In this document: positions 54,560 through 64,000 of the stretch, one piece after another
Layout: every line of letters starts with the position of its first letter
Numbering within the stretch: the first letter of the stretch is position 1
Assembly: GCA_030142905.1 (NCBI GenBank)
Contig: JASJOG010000014.1
Location: 1,736,001-1,800,000 of the forward strand
Length of the DNA stretch: 64,000 nucleotides
Source: Heliopora coerulea
Taxonomy: Eukaryota > Cnidaria > Anthozoa > Scleralcyonacea > Helioporidae
Direction of reading: 5' to 3'
Made by a program: the position numbers and the translations under genes
Notes under the pieces: generated by a model
The model's database searches: none
What the model saw: the letters and a program-made list of their open reading frames with translations, nothing else
Told to the model about the DNA's origin: nothing

Positions 54560-55271
54560 AAACTTTAGCGTGTGGTTGTATCCGCTGTTAGAACCAGACG
54601 CGTCATATGGTTTAGTGGGCCATACAACTCCAACGCAGCGACAAATATAGGCCACAAATTTCTAAAAATCATCGACGAATGCTTCCCACCAGACCATCCA
54701 CTGCACAAAATCCTAAACAGAAACACCCTTAAACTCAGTTACGGCTGCATACCAAATTTCCACAACATAATCTCTGCCCACAACAAATCTCTACTCACGA
54801 AAGCACAGCAAACAACCACAACAGACGACACCGAAAACCGAGAGTGTAACTGCCGACAGAAAGTTTCCTGTCCTTTGTCTGGAAAATGCCTAGCAGAAAG
54901 CATCGTTTACCAAGCGGCGGTAACCAGTGAAAGGCAACAACGAAATTCAAACGTACGTTGGACTCACTGCAGGCAGATTCAAAACCAGGTTCAATAACCA
55001 CCGCAGTTCATTCAAAGATACTAACAAGAAACATGCAACAGAACTTAGCAAATACATTTGGTCTTTAAAAGAATCAAATGTTCCATACTCAATCAAATGG
55101 AAAATCCTCAGGAAATGCAAGGCTTATTCTAACAAAACAAAACGTTGTCATCTTTGCCTTCATGAAAAATTTTTAATTATTTACCACCCGGAATTGAGCT
55201 CACTCAACAGAAGAAATGAACTTATAACTACATGCAGACATAGAAAGATATTCCTATTAAACAACCAATAA
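54560..55271 (+). mobile_element. Penelope-like element C-terminal fragment, second family
   Basis: Frame 54,572-54,970 (VIWFSGPYNSNAATNIG, then HNKSLLTKAQQ and NCRQKVSCPLSGKCLAESIV) shifts near 54,970 into 54,927-55,271 (YVGLTAGRFKTRFNNHRSSF, then CHLCLHEKFLIIY). The latter is a GIY-YIG-type nuclease. The Cys-rich linker before it is typical of Penelope-like proteins. The RT core is missing. A hammerhead ribozyme lies 100 bases downstream. Confidence 0.65.
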
Positions 55272-55372
55272 CTTTACTGTAAACACTATTGTAAACTGAC
55301 ACCTATTTAGTCTATGACGCTATACTTCATTTAAGTAACCAAGTTCTTTGGCATATCACATCAAACGCGATT

Positions 55373-55428
55373 ATCACCTGACGAGTGTGGCAAGCTTAGC
55401 TCGCCATACGAAACGAATTTGTTGTGAT
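55373..55428 (+). ncRNA. type-I hammerhead ribozyme (Penelope-associated)
   Basis: All core parts are present in order. Stem I: ATCAC (55,373-55,377) pairs with GTGAT (55,424-55,428). The core CTGACGA is at 55,378-55,384. Stem II: 55,385-55,391 pairs with 55,403-55,409 over seven pairs including one G-U. The core GAAA is at 55,410-55,413. A minimal stem III (AC with GT, 55,413-55,414 and 55,421-55,422) closes a six-base loop. The expected cut is after 55,423, following GTT. A very short stem III is typical of hammerheads in Penelope-like elements, where they process element transcripts. Pairings were worked out by hand; activity is untested and tertiary loop contacts were not evaluated. Confidence 0.8.
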
Positions 55429-55439
55429 TAAAAAGTTCT

Positions 55440-58243
55440 ATGAAGTAATTCGAGTTTTGTCGCTCACTTCTCTTATATATATATATCTGTTTTCTGCTTT
55501 AACTGACTGAATATGACATTTATTTCTTATGCAGAGTCATGAAAATCCAGATGCGTTTGATACTGTAGAGTTGACTTGTTCAAAGACTGAATATAACTGG
55601 AAAAACTGAAACAAAAGAGTTATTGACTTTGTTTATGTTTTTTGATTTTAACTGTGTCAAAATTTGTCTGGCACTTCTGTTGAACACCAGAAATAAAATA
55701 GCTGCCACTACAAATGGTTATTCCAAGCAATCTGACCAACAGATATTGACAGGTATAAAGGACTCCTTCCAAAATTTGGGACCCCAAACCAACAAGATCC
55801 AGGAGTCCCAGAACTGAAAGCAAAAAATTTGTAGTGCTATTCCTGATATTTACCGAACTTTTCCTAATTTTGCAGCATTGATTAGTATTTTAACCTTTCT
55901 CGGTTAGAGAGGGTACATACTGGAAATCGCCGCTGGTTCCTCAATTAACAAAATAACAGTTTCTCTAGTCGGACTTCCCAATGCCACAGCCATATGACAA
56001 ATACAAATATTAAATCAATCACTCCATGTTTTTCTACAACACCAACATTTTGACATATTGTATTGCCTGTAACATACAATTTTTAAATTTGTTGAAATGC
56101 GTATATGAATGAAAGATGATGTTGCAGTTTCATTCAGGATTAAGCGTGAAGAATCACAACATTCATTACCAGTCGAGAATTTAAAGAAAAAGGACACGAA
56201 ACAAACTTCGAAAATGAACTTTTTTGTCAAGTCAAGATTTTTAAGTGGTAAAACGCGAAAAAGGAGAAACGGTAATGTTTCAACTTTATTTTAAAAAGCC
56301 ATCAATAGCATGTTTGGCAATTAGTTTTTGGATGAAGGAAATATACTCGAATACGAGAACGCAACTACCCCTATCCTAACGTATGTAATGGAAATACGGC
56401 CGAAGTCGAAGAGTTGTAAAAGTTTAAAATTAAATTTAAATAAACCTCAAGTTTAAATTTAAATTAGAAATTGCCCATATTATAACTGCAAACTCTTAAA
56501 AGTTAACTGTTCGCCAAAAGTCGTAGCAGAACATTGAAAATTGACAATTATAACAGAAGAGTTGACGAACCCCGTTCAGACCTTCATCCCACAATGGCCT
56601 ACTTGAGAAAACTGGGGAATAGCGTGCGATGAACGCCTTTCGTTAAAAAAAGATAAAACAGTAACTCTTCTGATGTGAAGTTAAATATTTTGCTTTATGG
56701 AAATTGTAAAGAAAACCAAAAAGAAAAATATGTTTTGGAATGAGGCTGCAACCAATTATAGAAAATGGCGATATTTTGAGAAGAAAACAAGAGCCGAAGG
56801 CAGGGGTTCAACCTCGGATATTAGAATCGGTAAACAAAGAATTTAGTGCCTTAGACCACTCGACCACTGGCACACTTCAATATCCTGTGTAAATTTTTTG
56901 GTTTTTATACGTTGGATGCCGTATTTATGTAATTTGTCTTTCTTAATTTCGTTGCTTTACATGAACGTAAACTTTTATCAATAATTCCACTTAACGACTG
57001 AAAAACTGCGGACTAAATCTATCCTCAAAATTAAAATAATATGTCCTGTGGCCAAACCTTGTATTTTTTGCGCTTTTTTGCATGTGTTATTGTTTCATAA
57101 CATCGCTACTCGCTCGTAAGTCTTTATATCAGATTTTGTACAAACAGATCCGCTGAAATACTAAACCAAATACTACAGGATTTTATGACAAATTCTTAAA
57201 GAGTGTCTTATTGGAAGTTTTTCCCCTACATATCTGTGTTTTTCGGAGCTTTCCCAAACCTAGCTTTGAGAAAAATGTTAAGAATCAAGAACGTCAGTTC
57301 ACCCAGTTGTTCGTGCGAAAACCAACAACTTTAAAAACTTTACCTGAAACATAGCTTATACTGGTCTTAATAAAAGTTCACTCTGGTTTTGTGTCACAGC
57401 TGCTACATGAGCTCCGTCAAGTGTTGTTTCAGATTCTGATGCTTTTTGCCCGACGTCTCTTCGCGAAATCTAACTTCTCGCTTTTCTTTAGTCTTTTGTA
57501 AACAATTTTCCCCTGTTATGCTCTTTTAGATGCTAATTTTTCCTATCTTTAATTTCTACCAAACGTTTCTTGCAAGGTTCCCTTCGCATAGCCAATCTAA
57601 CTTCTCGTTCTACTAATGTCTTGCTTACAAACATTTGTCGACGTTGTTCTCCCCCTTTCTGGCAATCCTTCAGCCCTTTCTAAATCAGATTTACGCCGCT
57701 TTTCTGTTTTGGTTTTCGTTTTCTAAAATTGATTTTTCCATAACAACAGCTTACTTTAAAAAAACGTTCAACTTAAAAGTCTACCGACGCCTTTCTCATT
57801 TCCAGTCTTGTTGCCAGGACCCGATGTTCCTATGTGCTTGAGGTGATTCGGCGACAGTGAATTTAAACAAAAACGCTAAGCGAGAGTTTGCTTCGCTACT
57901 CTTCACCCGTATAAATATACCCCAAGATCAACAAGATTAGCGCCCAAGTGATAACCATTTCTCATTGCTGTGTATTGCCTAAATTTTGAGTTAAGAGGAA
58001 TTTCTTTTGCGCTTTCATTGATGAAATTTAGTTGTTGAGCTAAATTGTCATTGAATGGAATTGGATTCTCACACAGTCTTAAATCAAGCAGTTGACTTCA
58101 GCAGTTCAAAATTCTCGTAGAGTCTTTCGTATTTCATTGATTTCCTCTTTGGGTTGTACTTAATATTACAATGTAATGTGACTGTGTTTTTGCAATGTGG
58201 ATATCCGTGTCTCATAATACTTCTGGCTTCCTTTATCTTCCAG
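55440..58243 (+). other. right part of TTI1 intron 7
   Basis: No gene recognised. It contains a tRNA-like segment at 56,791-56,873 and otherwise AT-rich unique-looking sequence, ending in a CTTTATCTTCCAG acceptor. Confidence 0.6.
56791..56873 (-). tRNA. tRNA-like sequence, probably a pseudogene or SINE head
   Basis: On the minus strand the segment starts GTGCCAGTGGTCGAGTGGTC, with an A-box like those of tRNA-Leu/Ser, and holds a B-box-like GGTTGAACCCC before a GGCTC end. The length of 83 bases would suit a type II tRNA, but the anticodon arm does not fold well and the ends do not pair fully. It is not a member of the main SINE family of this window. Confidence 0.4.
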
Positions 58244-58450
58244 GCGGCTGTTGGTAGTTTGCATCAATTGGTCGAATTAGAACCTGATTTGATTTGGCTT
58301 TCTTTGAATGACCTTCACTGTTCCACTGTACCATCACCACCCGCGCCATGTTCAGTGGTTGTATTTCCCACCGTCCAGTTTGCAGGTGATAACTTTGAGA
58401 AAAATGAATACGCTGTCAACGTTGAAAAACTGCTCAAGGCATTTAAATAA
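58244..58450 (+). CDS. TTI1: TTI1, exon 8 (last exon)
   Basis: 207 bases after CTTCCAG, with stop TAA at 58,448-58,450. It encodes the last 68 residues: ELEPDLIWLSLNDLHC, then PPAPCSVVVFPTVQF and YAVNVEKLLKAFK, matching the conserved C-terminus of animal TTI1. It joins exon 7 in phase 0 across 20.6 kb. Confidence 0.92.
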   Translation, partial: AAVGSLHQLVELEPDLIWLSLNDLHCSTVPSPPAPCSVVVFPTVQFAGDNFEKNEYAVNVEKLLKAFK

Positions 58451-58487
58451 AAACTCCCCTGAAGGACGTTAAAACGTGCGTTCTAAG

Positions 58488-58493
58488 AATAAA
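58488..58493 (+). terminator. polyadenylation signal of TTI1
   Basis: AATAAA 37 bases after the TTI1 stop codon. Confidence 0.65.
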
Positions 58494-58499
58494 TAGATT

Positions 58500-61400
58500 T
58501 CCATAAAAACGTCCTTGGTAAAAACACATGGGCAAAATTTGAAGATGCAGCAGGTAACTCCATACAGCAATTCACTATTCGCACCAATAAGAAACACTAC
58601 AAGAAAAATAATTTTACTAACCGGAGTGAACAGGGGTTGCGGGCTCAGATTGAAAAACAACGGAAATCTTCCTTAAAACTCTTTCGGCGTTAATTCTTTC
58701 TGGGCGGGATAAGACTTCCGTCATTTTACTCTGGTCAATGCCAAACGACTTTACTCGTCAAAGGGGGAAGCTCTTGCCGGAAAAAAGTAGACAGTGACTC
58801 TAGCCAGGTTATTTTATTTCGGGTGTGTCACATCTGACATGACGATGACGTTAGTGAATAAGATCTTTTTGAATGACAAGTTCTCCTTATAAATTCTTGT
58901 AATCCTTGTTAGGCGTTAAGGCACTTCATTTAATTTCGATCTTTCGAATTGCGCCAAGTACGTAGCAATAGAGAAGAACGAATGGATTTCGATTCAATGA
59001 AGCCGAGATCAAACGAAATTTAACGGACGTGAAAAGGATCTGTTGCGTCAACTGAAGGCAACATCCAGAGTGCTTTTTGAAGTTGCATTTGTGATATTAC
59101 ATTTACTGCGACTGTAGCTTTCACTTACTAGTAAAATTTTCAAGAATTACGTTATTGTGGTCACTACAGTGTTTAACTGAAAAATCTATTCCAGACCTTT
59201 AATAGTGCTTCCAAATTTAAAATATTTCATGAAATAATTAATTACAATTCTTTCCATTTGGTTAGTCTGACATTATTTTGTGGGATATTAATTAAAAAAA
59301 CAAAAACAAACAAAAAAACCCCATCTCATAAAAAGATTCAGTCAATATCTTGATAAAAGGAAAATGCAGTGTACTTAGTCAAGGACTCGACCCTCTGCTG
59401 TGCTTGCCGATTTGTTCGGGTAGCTACTGACTGCAAGACAGTCATTACGGCCATAAATTTAGCTTATTTTCACCTTAAAATCACTGGTTACGTTTGCTTA
59501 AGCCACGTAATTCCAGTTTGTGTTTAGTTTCTCTAATTTTTTTAGTTTGGCTTTAAGAAAAGTTAAAAAAAGAAAGAAAAAGAAAACACCAAAACATTTT
59601 GCTAGCGTTAGAACCACTTTCAGTAGTTTTGATAGAAAAGTCAAGCTAAGAACTGGTTTTAAGAGCTCGAGCAATATCTGCACAAGAAAAATGTTGCGTG
59701 CTTTCGTGTAAAACGAGGTTTATGTGGAAACTATCAATCACTACGCTGCCAAGCAAATCTACAAAGTTGACATTACCTTTAATAATCAATAATCTTTTAA
59801 TAATCATCCAAAAAGTTCGAATACATTAGTATATGCAGTTTCTGTCTCTGATTTTTATTTCATTTAGCTTTCAAGAAAACGACTTATCTTGCTTCAGCGG
59901 TTGATAGATCCCACATAAAACTCGATTTACAAAAAGTTAAAAAAAAATACAGCTTGAGTGTGCTCGCATAAAACTCAACGAGTTACTGCAGAGGAACCGG
60001 TTCTAATTTGTTAAAACATTAAACACTTCAATTGTGTTTTTGCAAACACAAATTGTTGCCAAACACTGAAAATCTTAATACACACAGTTAGCAACAAAGA
60101 CACAAAAATTGTTAAAAAGCCTTTAAAAACAGACTTAGAAAATCGAGAGCCAAATTTCCTTCGAAAACCTTTTAACTACTAATTTAGTTATTCCATCTTT
60201 TATCGCTAATCCACTCTTACTTGGACCATGGTTGATCTGTACATTGACATATGCATGCATGTAAATATTTATGTATGTGGGTACATACTCACATATTTAC
60301 ATACATTGTACTCGCACATTCTTACGACGGAAGTTTCTCCCATTTCTTGACGGATGTGGTCAAGTACAAGTACACACAGTACCATTGGTGTTTCAAAAAG
60401 ACCAATTAGGAATTGGCATTTAATGAAGGCTGGGCAGAGTTTGGGGAAGGAGCTTGTCAAGTTTGGTAAAGAACAATTAAAGTGGTAGCAGGTAACATGA
60501 AAGAAAAGAGGTAAGAACTTGTGTGCAAATGGCTTTCATCAAATGGAAAAATTGAATGTGGACCAAAATATCAAAATATTAAATTTAGATATAGAAAATA
60601 TAGATCCAATCATCATACTAAAAACCTTCCAAAAGCAATACTCTGTAGGAACTAATCATAACTAGTCTCGTTCGGAGAGTCATATGATTCTGGGGAAATT
60701 TGGGGCGATCGAGTTTTCAATATCTGATTTTTCGATAGGCGGTTATTTGAAGCAGGCGCTTGATGCTTCAGCTCACCTAATCTAGGGATGCAGAAGGCTC
60801 CGTTTGATACTTTCTACGCTCTTCACATCTACTTCTGCTGTAGTTGGATTGACTTCGTGAGCTTGAATTTTGATAATGATCGCTTGATTATATTACAGTA
60901 AACATTTGTTTTGAGATATCGCCTGAAATGAGTATATCCCGATTGTAGAATAAACGCTGGTGATCGTATAAAGAACAATTATTCACCGAAGTGGAGCTAA
61001 ATATGTACACTATTCTACGACAATGAGGTGAATAATTGTTAAATGATTAAAGTTAAATGTTAAATGATTAAAGTTTAGGCCTTTCCAAGCATTACAAACA
61101 AATACATACGCATAAATTGAGAGTTGAAACTGTATAAGCCGAAGTCTACGTACTGTATGTACATTATCAAACTTCATTGGCATAAATACACTGTAACTAT
61201 TAACTGTGAGGTCGGTTACTTCTCCCGAAGCTCTTTTAAGATATTAAAAGATGATTCAATCTTTACTGAAAGGGATAAATAGTTTTATAGATAACTGTTC
61301 TTTAACGGATTTACTGTAGCTTCAAAGATTTCTTAGCTCCTAATAATATAATGCAATGTATGCACAGATCCAGCGAGTTTTAATCTTTTCAAGTCAAACG

Positions 61401-61859
61401 TTTAACACATATAACGGCTGTTAGGTAACTTTTAAAAACTATACTAGTCAATAGAAATCCTAGTGTGATTGTAAAAATGTAGTGTAAATGTAGTTCAAAT
61501 TATTTGAATAAATTTCAGATTACTAGAAAGACTATTAATGTGGTGAATCACCGAGAGACAAGAATTGTTAACCTGTGTAATTGTGATCAGTTTTAGCGTA
61601 GTATTCGGAATTTTTTTAACAAAAACAGTCAGTTTGCATTCACTTTAACCGGTCTCGGCCGTAGAATCGTCATCCGACCTCCAAAATTTATCCAGATCCC
61701 TTCAAACTGAACTACTCCATATCGCTTCTTTCTGAAAACGACTCAGTTATACCCTCCAAAAACATGTCGGCCGTTCAACTTCCTACGTGCGCGAAGTAGC
61801 ATGCGCGAGGACATGTACATTAGAAGTACCGACACTGAGTGAGACTTCTGATTAATTCT
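58500..61859. other. intergenic, no gene recognised
   Basis: AT-rich sequence with only short open frames. ATGTATGT/TACATACA-type repeats lie at about 60,240-60,310. No domain, RNA gene or bounded mobile element was seen. Confidence 0.5.
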
Positions 61860-62280
61860 TTATTCAGTGGCCTGGCCATCTAATAAAAGATTGATTGGAA
61901 AACGACTCGAAATACCTCAAGATCGCAACTAATACAGGGTCTTGATACGAACATCCATTGTTTAACAGTAGAATTATCAGAATGGACCTCTTATGATTTA
62001 TTAAACCGCTAAAGGTTATTCTCATCAAACGTTTTGTTTTAATAAAAGAGAATCGAAATTTTAAACGTAAATACGACAACAAGTAGTTTAAATATAAAAT
62101 AATATCTAGTTTGGGTTGTTAAAATTTGTGGCCAAATGTTGTGTTTTCTTTATTGCATTCCTTCTTCCAGTTATAGTAAGGACGATTTGTCTTTTGCCAA
62201 TTTTGAAAAGTTATCAATGTTACTTGGATTCTCAAGAGAGATATTGGAAGGATGGGCGAGGGTTTGTTGTGTGCACTTAC
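61860..62280. repeat. unclassified dispersed repeat, copy 3
   Basis: Follows 11,985-12,432 over more than 400 bases with many substitutions; shared words include GAATCGAAATTTTAAACG and TTGGATTCTCAAGAGA. It ends at the same place (GTGTGCAC) as the other copies. Confidence 0.65.
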
Positions 62281-62929
62281 TGTATTTCTAGTTTTTACTT
62301 CCAGATGACGTTGTTCGTTTTCTTCATCCGCCGTCGAGCTTCGGCGCCGACGTCAAAATAGAGGCTTTACCTTTGTCTCTGGAACGTGAGTGAAATATCT
62401 ATCTTTTAGGCTCGAAAGAGTATTTCGTGATTAATTTATTTTGTGGTTAGAATGTTAAGTCCTTTTCTTGTTACTTTGCTAGAGGAAAAAAATAAAACTT
62501 GTCATTAACTTTGTAGAATTGTGTTCATATATTCTTGGTTGTAAACCTTATCGAGCCACGACAATAAGCACAAATATAAAATAGTTTCAACTAGATTCGT
62601 TCTCTTATGTGATCGGATAGATTCCGAAAAACGAATTAGTCAAAATTTGTGTGTTTAGATCTTTAAGAAGCGAATTCAAGCTCAGGTTATGATAAAACCG
62701 AAACTTTAAGTTGTATTATCGTCAGTTGTTTGTATCTCATGATGCAGCAAAAACATCTTCGACTCCGATATGTGGTGAATATTTGAGGTCCTATACTTTA
62801 AAGATAAGTTGCCCAATAAATTCAAAACAAAACAAAAATGGTCTTACTCTATCATACATCGAAACCGTGACATTGTGTGAACGAAACAAGTGTTCAAACA
62901 GCGGCTTTCTTGAGGTTATACACTATCTA
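62281..62929. other. intergenic, no gene recognised
   Basis: No coding domain or repeat boundary recognised. Confidence 0.4.
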
Positions 62930-64000
62930 AAAGATAGAAAAAAAGCTTCTCGACGTTTCGAGCGAAGGCCCTTCGTTAGGAGATCAGTAGCATGGAATAC
63001 AAAAACACGTGGGCTTTTATAGTAAAACTAAAAGAAGTGTGTCACGTGACAAAAAGAACCAATAGAATGAATGTGGTGAAAACAAACACAAAACAATGAA
63101 AGGGAAAAGCACATGACAAATTATATGTGAAACTAGAGGGCAAAAAAGGCGAAAAATAGATCGTGGATAGAAAATAATAATGTGGGATAGCGAAGGAAGG
63201 TGAGATGATGAAATACAGTGTTTTTTGAGAGCTAAATGCAAGAAAATCGCTCGTTGATGCCATGGGGGTGGAGTGTTCCAAGTTTGGAAATAAGACGCAT
63301 TTCCTGGCTTTTGCGGTTATCATTGCTACCGGAAACGGGAACTGAAGGTCGAATTTGCATATCCGAAAGGCTATGATTAGCACTGTTAAAGTGCCTGGCA
63401 ACAGGCTGATTAGCATCGTTCTTAGTAACAGCACGACGATGCTCCCCAAACCTGTCTCTCAAACCTCTTCCAGTTTCTCCAATGTAATGCATGCCACATT
63501 TACTGCATGAGATGCAGGAAATGAGATGGGAGGAGGTACAAGTGATGTGGTGTTTGACAGTGAACTTAGATTTTGGCGCCGAAATTGTAATGAAGGAGTC
63601 TATGAAACTACAGGTTTTGCAATTCTTGATGCCACAGGAAAATGTGCCCTTGGGAGACGACATATCCTGTGGTAGGGAACTATGAACTAGGGATTCACGG
63701 ATGTTTTTGCTGTGTCGAAAAGAGACTAGAGGGTTATCGGGGAAAATGGAAGATGTTTCAGGGTCATTTTTTAGGATATGGAAGTTCTTGCGGACGACAT
63801 CCCTTACTTTGAAATTGAATGGATGGTAAGTGAGCACTAAGGGGATTTTTTTTGAAACATTGACCACAGAGTCTGAGGGTATCCGAACGGGGAATCTGGG
63901 CAGCCTTGGTTAAGGCAGTCTCGAGAAGTGGGGTGGGATAGCCTCGCTGGACAAAAAAATTTCTCATTTCCAAACTTTTGGTCTGAAAATCTTCATCTTC
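62930..64000 (-). mobile_element. Penelope-like element 3' part, running off the window
   Basis: The minus strand carries a near-intact C-terminal frame (63,867-63,232): LVLTYHPFNFKVRDVVRKNF, a Cys-rich linker (FSCGIKNCKTCSFIDSF), and a GIY-YIG nuclease (CGMHYIGETGRGLRDRFGEH) ending HPHGINERFSCI. Upstream (63,973-63,860) the frame changes at an 8-T run near 63,848, where NFFVQRGYPTPLLETALTKA precedes. The reverse transcriptase would lie beyond position 64,000. The 3' non-coding part (63,231-62,930) holds an ACGTTTCGAGC-type phrase common in Penelope-like ends. Confidence 0.75.

Overview
This looks like a nuclear genome window from an early-branching marine animal, most likely a stony coral or related cnidarian. 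Two things support this: an intron-split animal TTI1 gene, and an AT-rich, repeat-dense background of Polinton-like, Penelope-like, RTE-type and tRNA-SINE elements plus many foldback MITEs. The lineage is inferred from this character only; no marker gene was compared.

Host genes. Two host genes are convincing. (1) A single-exon BTB-BACK protein with a MATH-like C-terminus lies on the minus strand at 1,554-3,335. (2) TTI1, a HEAT-repeat subunit of the TELO2-TTI1-TTI2 complex that matures PIKK kinases, lies on the plus strand from 18,127 to 58,450. It has eight exons whose splice sites and phases all agree, giving about 1,100-1,111 residues, and a polyadenylation signal at 58,488. Its last intron is about 20.6 kb.

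Repeat landscape, 0-18 kb and introns 1-6. There are several precisely bounded non-autonomous DNA elements: 32-252 with a 9-bp TSD and telomere-like repeats inside; 4,319-4,535 with its empty site visible in a second copy; 28,646-28,921; and 31,753-32,509 with a TTA TSD. There are also a palindromic cluster at 7,573-8,428, tRNA-derived SINEs often in inverted pairs, an unclassified dispersed repeat in three places, an RTE-like LINE, LINE tail fragments joined to (AAT)n tracts, Penelope-like fragments and a 20-bp minisatellite.

The standout region is 39.4-53.7 kb, inside TTI1 intron 7. It is a decayed Polinton/Maverick-like (virus-like) element of about 14.3 kb, truncated at both ends. It carries a retroviral-type integrase with a C-terminal chromodomain, a candidate minor capsid protein, a LamG-like lectin protein, a BRO-N/VRR-NUC/zinc-finger fusion, a zinc-ribbon protein, several small membrane or coiled-coil proteins, and a family-B DNA polymerase fused to a superfamily-1 helicase. 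Almost every gene start has a TATATA-type box within about 5-30 bases, which suggests an element-specific promoter code. In-frame stops, frameshifts and an altered polymerase motif C show that it is dead. A second fragment with two of the same genes in the same divergent order lies at 12.5-13.3 kb. A mariner element sits in one of the TATATA boxes.

Right of the element are a hAT-like relic fused in frame to the helicase, a Penelope-like GIY-YIG fragment, and just downstream of it a sequence at 55,373-55,428 that folds as a complete type-I hammerhead ribozyme. The window ends in another Penelope-like element on the minus strand.
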